The notes under the pieces are model-generated. The model had not been told where the DNA came from. It worked only from the letters and a program-made list of their open reading frames with translations, and did not search any database. From Neopestalotiopsis rosae (Eukaryota > Ascomycota > Sordariomycetes > Amphisphaeriales > Sporocadaceae), in the NCBI GenBank assembly GCA_023078685.1, contig JALGAS010000008.1, positions 2,294,001 to 2,358,000 on the forward strand: DNA of 64,000 bases, given 5' to 3'. Made by a program: the position numbers and the translations under genes. The number at the start of each line of letters is the position of its first letter. The first letter of the stretch is position 1. Shown piece after piece: positions 57,329-64,000 of this stretch.

Positions 57329-59261
57329 GATATACTAGGATCTGGAATAGACGCATGAATAGAAATGACATTGGAAAGAATTTACACTGTAAATTTATGT
57401 TTGATGTGACCATGCAAATGACTGTTGTGATGGCAGTCTTTATTGGTGGATATGTCGCAAATCTTCAGATTCCGCAAGAGAGGGAATTCGGATCAGCTTG
57501 ATTTGCCTGCAGACTATGCTTCATTATCATGGCTTGCGTCAGGGTATGGTGGTATTTGAGTATTGCTTTTCGCGACCACCCAGCTGAACAAACACATGGG
57601 TTCAATCGTGAGCAACGAGTTAAATCGCGATAGTGCACGACTCGATATACAAGTCGAAAACCTGTAGCAAGCATGCCATGCATTCAAATGAGTATGTCCA
57701 AAAATGATCATATTGGTAGTTTTGTCACTATGAAGGTCGAGAACTTTTCATATATCAACGTGATTGGCCTTGTAAGCCAAAAAGTGCACGCGAGTTCAGG
57801 CATTTCAGGTTGCTCCATAACAGCTCTGCACGCATGTTCATTGGTCATATGGGGCCTCTTTGGCGTAGTTGGCCTATCAACGGTGGCCACCCCTTTGGCC
57901 GAAAACCCTTAGAAACTCGTCCAACCCTGCATCCCAGCGTTCCTGAATTTGAAATTCTTTCTTTGATTGCTCGAGCTTCTTGGTCGTTTATGATCTGTAT
58001 ACTTGCCGATATCTTCATGACTGCAACCCCACAAGGGACCTGGCTGAGTCTCAGGCCAATTGTGAGTACACAATGTCCCCCAACTTCCATGTGCCCCACT
58101 CAAAACAAAGAGTAGAAGATATAAACAGTCTGAGCTGATGATGGTTGACTATAGCACGATAACAACACCATCAAGTTGCGGGCTCAACTAGTTTGATCAT
58201 TTCTATATGAGAACATACTCTTTAATAAATCAGAGTGATTCGGACGGGAATTCTCCGTTGTTGTACTCTTCCATCTTGATGAGTTGGGTTGTCCCGTCTC
58301 ACTGACCGGTTATATGACCGGAGAGTCTACGTCCAAGTAAGTATACACGGCTTTCTGTTTATCTCATTTCGTCGAACATGACTTATTATCGTCTGATCTC
58401 TTATTGATCAAGTTGATCCTTCTCCTCTTCTCACCTTATTGATGAAGTCTTGGTCATTGAAAAGTCTTCCTGTCATTTTTGGTTCAGATGACTTAGTACC
58501 AATAGACACGGCTCAAAGTGCCTATATTGGTCCTGTGCAGGTATAGACAGTGGATGCAGTCAAGTGGCTCCCTTATGTATCTACCAGTGTCTTATACCTA
58601 TTTTCAACATTTTTACTCCTATCTATGGCAAACGGGTTTCTCCATATTCCAGGTCAATAACATTGTATCCTGGAACAATTCATCCAAGTTCTATTCCTGA
58701 TTTCAACGAAGGCCAGACTTTGGGACCATGCTTATGTCCGAGGAACCAGAACCTATAGTCTTGGCGAACAAAGTTGTCAGTTATGACTATGGAAGTGCTA
58801 CCTGAGTATTATTCTCCCCACCATTATCCAATCTCGTGCAGAATCACAATAAGTACATCCCGTGACGTCGACGATGTCCTTTCTCATGGCCAATGAATCA
58901 GTTCACAAAATAACTAGCACAGTTTGCATTGTGGATAAGGCTTACCTTGTTATGCTTTTGCGCCTTCTATGAGAACGTTCACGTAAGATATCATTCAGGA
59001 ATAAAGTTTGTCTTTACTGATTCGCTTTCGTCCAGAAACGACTTTTCAGACACTAATACCCACTTCAGCAGCTGAAGTTAAACACATCGTCTGAGGTGTC
59101 ACTATAGCAATCCCATTGTTCGGACGACAGTTCTTCAAATCGTCAGTCCCACTGAGCGTAGTAATTTCTGTAATCGGACATCGGAGAACACTGCTCTTCT
59201 AGAGCTTCCAAGGCCGATCGTCAGACCGTCGACGAGGCTGTTGTGAGCTTCCCCTCTACCC

Positions 59262-59281
59262 TCCGTCGTCGTCGTCGTCGT
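59262..59281 (+). repeat. CGT/GTC trinucleotide microsatellite
   Basis: About six GTC/CGT repeats lie at the left edge of the degenerate repeat array. The run is short, directly visible and non-coding in context. Confidence 0.7.
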
Positions 59282-59469
59282 ACTCGCTGTCTTGGAGCGC
59301 CTGCCAACAAAACACAAAGTCACGCGTCTTGCCCATTTCAACAGCCGCGTGTGATTGATAGTTCTCAGACACTGGAACAAGCAGAGAGCACATGGATTTG
59401 GCAATTCTCTGCCATTGTCAATAAACAGCGTCCATCTGCACTTGCCGGGTAATTTTATTCCTCTCGTCG

Positions 59470-60460
59470 AGTGCGTCTACCTGGAACGCGCCCTTTTCAC
59501 TTATAACATCTGTCCGCTTTCGCAAGAATTTCCTGGTTCATTCTGGTCGTCCCTCTGCCCTCTGCCCGCGCCCGCCAACCTGGAACGCCTGCTCTTGCCA
59601 GTCGCGACAATCATCCGTACTTGATAACTTCCGTTTCATTATTCACACGCCGCGCCCGCCTACCTGAATCGCGCCCTTGCCAACCAAAATACTGATCCGT
59701 TCTCAGCAGCTCTTGTTCGACCTTTATTTGGCCGCATCTGCCTACCTCGACTGCGCCCTTGCTAGTCACGGTATACCATATCTGTTTGTACTCGACAACT
59801 CTTCGATTACCCTCGTCAAGCCCGTCTACCCGGAACGCTCCCTTGCCAATTGTAAAATCTGTCCGCACTCGCCAGTCTCTGTTTGATCTCTCACTCACCG
59901 CACTCGCCTACCTGGAACGGTTGCTCTCGCCAGTCACCGGACTCGCCAGTTTCCATCATCCTTCGGCCGTGCCCGCCTACCAGGAGTTCTTCCCTTTCAG
60001 TTACTTCCTCAACCTATCTCTGTTATTTCAAGGCTCAAGGAATCATCTGTAAGTCTTTACGGTTCATCAAGTTTCAGGTTTCATCCTCTCCACTACGCTC
60101 ATCCCATGGGCCGATACCATCAACTCTCCAGACCACCCATTCCCCTTGGCTTGATGGTTTCCAAACGAATATCCTTTTCTTCTCGCCAGTCACGAGAATC
60201 ATCCGTACTCGCCAGCCTTTCCTCCATTGTCACTCGACGTCGAGCACATTTACCCGTAACGCGCGCTTGCCAATTATAAAATTCATCCGCACTCGCCAGT
60301 CACGATAATTATTGGTGCTCGAAAGTCTTTCTCTCCTTGTCGTCGACTGCGTCTACCCCGAACGCGCCCTTGCCAACTATCAAGTCTATCTGCACTCGCC
60401 AGGTCTCATTTTCTTTCTTCGGCCGCACCCGCCTACCTGGAGTTCTTCCCTTCCAACCTC
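59470..60460 (+). repeat. Degenerate ~83-bp tandem repeat array
   Basis: At least nine copies of the core GYCTACCYGGAACGCGCCCTTGCCA recur at about 59476, 59573, 59658, 59740, 59824, 59907, 59976, 60249, 60351 and 60431. Copies are usually followed by TCTGTCCGCACTCGCCAGTC. Spacing is mostly 69-97 bases, with a gap between 60000 and 60230. The copies have diverged strongly. The array ends about 260 bases before the ATG at 60724. Confidence 0.75.
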
Positions 60461-60723
60461 TTGGCCTGCTCTTGTCATCTGTGTATCAGCGTAGCCCAGT
60501 CTGGCATTTACTTTTATTCTTCCCACTCACTGCTCAGAAGCCTCTTCAAGCATATACTAATCCTGATTCTGCCTCTGAAGCTCAATCACCTCTGCCTACC
60601 TAGTCTTCTTTCCAAGCAAAGCATTCCGCAACATCCCAAACACAACCACCAACCACTATCCAAACCAGTTTCATCACAGTCTCAAACACACTCCATCTCA
60701 CCAACAACACAGTTCTCAACAAG

Positions 60724-62140
60724 ATGGCCTCCAAGTCGACCACCAACTTCCGTAGCTACGAGGCTCAGGCTCGTCTGCTTGCAGCAGTCATCGCCACTGC
60801 CAAGCCCAGACTGGACTACAAGGGTAAGCTAAATTTTCTATTCATCGTGACGACTTCAACCCTTCACTGCTTGATGCTTCCCCTTCCTGGCCTGGCTTCG
60901 AAAGGCCACCACACGTCTCTCACTTCAGGCAAGGTCACGCGTTGGGTGATCGCAGACTGACGAGTCTGTCCCAGAGATCGCCAGATACATGGGATCCGAT
61001 GCCACAGCCGCCGCGATAGACCACCGCCTGCGACCCATCAAGCAGTTGGCAAAGCTTCAGGAGACTTGCGTCAAGCAGGGCAAAGATCCCATGAATCTTC
61101 CTGTTGAGAAAGCCGGTATGGCTTTTCGTTCTTGCCGTTGATTCTTATATTCATCATCTTTCATCACGAAAATATTCTAACATTCCTCATAAACAGAAAT
61201 CCAGAAGCTTTTCGGCGAATCTACCCCTGCTGGACTCGAGTTCCACTTCCGCGAGGTCAAGGCTATTGGCAAGGCCCAGCTGGATGCCGTTAACAACGGC
61301 GGTGATCCTACTCAGGTCACTGTTGGCACCGCAGCAAAGGGTGGCAAGCAGGCCAAGGCCAAGACCCAGCGATCGGCTCCCAGCACCCCGGCCACTGGTC
61401 GCAAGCGCCAAGCTCCCATCAATGGAGCGGCCACTACGGGTGGCCGTGGTCGTAAGCAGGTCAAGCGCGAGGCAAGCTTGGATGACGACCTCAGAAGCGA
61501 TATCGACTCACCCGAGGAGAACTTTGATGACTTGGACATCCAGCAGACTCCCACCAAGTTCCCCCCTCGTGCCGAGCGTAACCCGGCCTACACGGTGGAC
61601 GACAGCACCACTAACTCTGACCTGAACTCTCCCGTCTTCTTCCAGAGCTACGCTCAGACTCAGGCTGAGAACCAGGCCCGAGCCCAGGGATTGTACATGC
61701 CCGATGGTCAACCTCGCATCGCTCAGGGCAACAATGCCGCTCCTGCTGCTCACCAGTCCATCTTTAGCAACGGTGATGGTGTCAACCCCGTCGCTCCCAC
61801 CGTCGAGCAGAGTGAGGACGAGATTATGGAAATCGACGGCACTCAGTTCACCCCTGCCCGCAAGGCTTCCAACGGCACCCCCAACACCGCCGGCGCCAAG
61901 CGTGCCGCCGCTGCTACCGCCTCTACCCCCAAGCAGCGCAAGCCTATCAAGGCCGATCCCTTTGAGGACTCTACCACTAATGACGGCGAGGTCCTCGACC
62001 TGACTGCAACTCCGAGCAAGCACCGCTTCCTGCCGCCTCCTTCATCGGCCTACCCCTCCTCCGACCAACAGGAGGCTCCTACCTGGGCCACCAGCTTCGA
62101 TGAGCATCATGAAGACTACTACGGCGATGGCGAGGTCTAA
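60724..62140 (+). CDS. Conserved Myb/SANT-like nuclear protein of unknown function
   Basis: Three exons (60724-60823, 60975-61115, 61197-62140) give 394 aa. The first ~60 residues form a three-helix unit (RLLAAVIATAKPRLDYKEIARYMGS..., ending HRLRPIKQLAKL) that looks like a Myb/SANT-type DNA-binding fold; the first join uses a TCCCAG acceptor that yields the expected DYKEIAR. Around residue 163 is an AT-hook-like GGRGRKQVKR, followed by an acidic and disordered region with several Lys/Arg clusters (KRAAAATASTPKQRKPIK) that could be nuclear localisation signals. No enzyme motif is seen. I do not recognise a characterised orthologue; chromatin or transcription roles are inference. A long pyrimidine-rich leader with tandem repeats precedes it. 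Confidence 0.8.
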
Positions 62141-63225
62141 GGTTGGTCTCTTTACCAATCACTGCCCTTTGTTCAGGCCCCATGAAAACTGGACGAACAA
62201 ACCACCTGAGAGCCGACCGTTCTCCTCTTACCAACTTTTCGACAATTTCGCAAAAGCCCATTTCCATCAGTTATGAAAAAACCTCGAGGGTACCAACAAT
62301 TTGACCACGAGCAATCTTTTTCTGCAACTATCTCACAAGTCGACACACGGACGACTTTCAGCAATGCCCTTGCATTTTCTTCGTCATTCTCAGTACATGC
62401 TCTTTGTACTCTACGAATCCTTTTTTTCGGCGGGAATCAGCTATACCAAAAGGGAATCTTGCGCTTGGACTGTTTTTCTCTTTTCGTCTCGACAATGGAC
62501 CTCGACGGCCAAGAGAGACTCATTCGTTAAACAAAAAAAAAACATGCAAAAAAAATATTTCGCCGTTTGAGAATCAGGATTTCAACTGCATTTCCGGCGT
62601 GGTTGCGTTTGCGCTTTTTCATCTCCCTCGCGAGATCGAGTTTTTTCCTCGCAGTCTGTTGTTTTTGTGCGTCCTTCTTCCCGCACTTTGAGAGTTTTGG
62701 CCGCAGTTTCCTTTTCACTTCTCGGGCTGCTGGCATAATTCCTCTCTTCACTTTTTATAGTCGTAGATAAAAGGAAGAACCAAATAAAATAAAGAGTTGT
62801 ACCAAAGAAGATAACGATGTTCTCTGATCTCTGTGGCATTTTGTTTGTGTGCGGCCATCTGCGAGCGGTGAAACTGACCATCATTTATACACCGTGAGCC
62901 GGTTTGATCAATTGTTTTGCTGCTGTACGGATTCTTTCAATTACGTAAATTGTTCCACAAACCTTCGTAGGCGAGACTCGTGATGTGGTTGCACAACTTC
63001 CATTGGTGTCGTGTCAGCGCTACCGAGTCTGGTTATTATTAAGCGACATCGTCCGATCACATGCGCGTATAAGTACTAGATAGACCAGTCAGTCGAAAGG
63101 ACTTGATTTGCTTTGTAGTATGACATTTCTCATTAAAATCTACCCGCTATATATGCTCAAGCGGGGCAAAACTTGATAACAATCTAATATTGCACTGATT
63201 CTGCTACACGTATGCTTACAGAATA
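62141..63225. other. Convergent intergenic region, nuclear protein / aminotransferase
   Basis: About 1.1 kb holds the two 3' ends. An A-rich run (AAACAAAAAAAAAACATGCAAAAAAAATATTT-type, about 62527-62560) marks a likely polyadenylation area of the upstream gene. No gene was seen. Confidence 0.6.
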
Positions 63226-64000
63226 CTAACAGCCCATGGGCGTCGACAAGTCCACCACTCCCTCGGAATCCAATGTGTTCGCCGAGGAGGCTCCTGGGGC
63301 GTCGGCCAGAATCTCTTCCAAGTCCTTGACCTTCTTGATGCGCCAAAACTGCTGCACACCGGTGACGAAGCGCTGGGAGCAAAGGTCGATGTTCTCCTCC
63401 GACTCGGCGGCAAAGCAGAGCCGGAAGTAGGCCCAGCCCCTCTTCTCCCGAATCTCGGGCGTGGCGCTGAACATGAGACCGGGGCTCACCAGCACCAGGT
63501 AGGGCTTGCGGGTCAAGAAGATCATGAGCGCCGTCGACAGCGCCACGCCGTTGATGACGTTGCCGGCCGAGCCCACGGCCTTCCACAGCGGGTGCGTCTC
63601 GTAGCGCATGCGCAACCACAGGAACATGCCGCCGCGCGGCCAGTCAAAGTCGTATAGTTGCGTCTTGGTAATGACGCCCCAGTCCGCGTCGGCGTCCCGG
63701 GACGGCGTGCTCTGCTTGAGCTGGTAGGCGCCCTCCTCGAGGATCGAGCTCATCCGCTGCATGCGGCGCTCGTACATGCCGCGCAGTCCCTCCAGCCAGC
63801 GAACCCAGCCGTCGACTTGCCAGCCGGTGAAGGTGTTCTGGTTCTTGGCCGACTGGAAACGCGACGTGACCTCGGGCTGATGCCCAATAAGGATCTCGGC
63901 GAGCATGGACTGCACGAAGCCCGAAGGTCCCTGGGTGCCCGTCTCGCCAATGCGGACGAAGCGTTCACAAATTTCTGGCGACGCCGTGATGTATCCGACA
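63226..64000 (-). CDS. C-terminal part of a PLP-dependent class I aminotransferase (5' end outside window)
   Basis: The frame is open from the window edge to the TAG at 63226-63228, covering about 257 residues. It begins (V)GYITASPEICERFVRIGETGTQGPSGF, which in this fold directly follows the PLP-binding lysine segment; that lysine itself is just outside the window. Later marks are WPRGGMFLWLRM (the small domain strand with the substrate-gating Gly-Gly-Met) and GWAYFRLCFAAESEENI with the Arg that binds the substrate carboxylate (RLCFA). The pattern fits fungal aromatic/aminoadipate aminotransferases, which use 2-oxoglutarate; the exact substrate is unknown. The tail (DAPGASSANTLDSEGVVDLSTPMGC) is non-conserved. 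GC content is high. Confidence 0.85.
   Translation of the reverse strand, partial: VGYITASPEICERFVRIGETGTQGPSGFVQSMLAEILIGHQPEVTSRFQSAKNQNTFTGWQVDGWVRWLEGLRGMYERRMQRMSSILEEGAYQLKQSTPSRDADADWGVITKTQLYDFDWPRGGMFLWLRMRYETHPLWKAVGSAGNVINGVALSTALMIFLTRKPYLVLVSPGLMFSATPEIREKRGWAYFRLCFAAESEENIDLCSQRFVTGVQQFWRIKKVKDLEEILADAPGASSANTLDSEGVVDLSTPMGC

Larger units (their letters stand above)
57329..60723. other. Long upstream region of the Myb-like nuclear protein gene
   Basis: The region is 3.4 kb. The first 1.9 kb (57329-59220) is AT-rich with no supported gene. From about 59220 onward it is pyrimidine-rich on the plus strand and carries a degenerate tandem repeat array. The last ~120 bases (CAAACACA-type) look like a 5' leader. 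Confidence 0.6.

Noticed and set aside
57673..58115. Short frames downstream of the PQ-loop gene
   Set aside because: Overlapping frames on both strands with no domain; no splice-supported extension.
59883..60308. 141-codon plus-strand frame across the repeat array
   Set aside because: Frame follows from stop-poor pyrimidine-rich repeats; no start context or domain, and adjacent repeats are open in other frames.

Overview
This window is nuclear DNA of a filamentous ascomycete, most likely a sordariomycete and possibly of the order Hypocreales (inference). Genes are monocistronic on both strands. Introns are short (about 50-120 bp) with GTRAGT-type donors and CAG/TAG/AAG acceptors. The gene set is typically fungal: WSC, GLEYA and S10 secreted proteins, Cyk3, a GCK-III kinase, and an N-acetyltransferase fused to a GH3 C-terminal-like region. 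No rRNA, tRNA, CRISPR array or intact transposon was seen. I built exon models by hand from splice signals, reading phase and family knowledge. Every complete spliced model gives an uninterrupted frame ending at a stop.

Layout. At 0-1.5 kb is the 3' end of a PH-like, Ser-rich protein (+). At 2.5-4.9 kb is an 8-exon secreted serine carboxypeptidase (-). At 7.2-10.5 kb is exportin CSE1 (-), divergent from the intronless tuberin gene TSC2 (+, 12.0-16.9 kb). At 19.8-21.4 kb is an unusual GH3-C-like/GNAT protein that lacks the GH3 barrel (-). At 24.0-26.4 kb is the kinetochore gene CENP-I/Mis6 (+), followed by the ABC ATPase CAF16 (-, 26.9-27.7 kb).

The 28-41 kb stretch looks accessory and surface or nutrition related. 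It holds an adenosine-deaminase-family enzyme (-), a secreted Thr-rich protein (-), a GST-like protein (+), a GLEYA adhesin-like protein (+), a secreted GH43 glycosidase (-), a shikimate/quinate-dehydrogenase-like enzyme (+) and an MFS sugar transporter (-). The Thr-rich protein and the GLEYA protein look like paralogues, one without the ligand-binding domain.

The 42-64 kb stretch returns to core cell biology: the cytokinesis protein Cyk3 (-), a GCK-III kinase (+), a secreted heme peroxidase with three WSC domains (-), the PQ-loop membrane protein Any1/PQLC1-like (+), a Myb-like nuclear protein of unknown role (+), and the 3' end of a PLP aminotransferase (-) that runs off the window.

Most unusual observations: a roughly 1-kb array of degenerate ~83-bp repeats upstream of the nuclear protein gene; a Glu-to-Gln change next to the catalytic Ser of the carboxypeptidase; a GNAT protein lacking its GH3 barrel; the GLEYA paralogue pair; a Cyk3 that keeps a full Cys-His-Asp triad; and a 29-base poly-C run. 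I see no convincing evidence for a wholly new multi-gene system.
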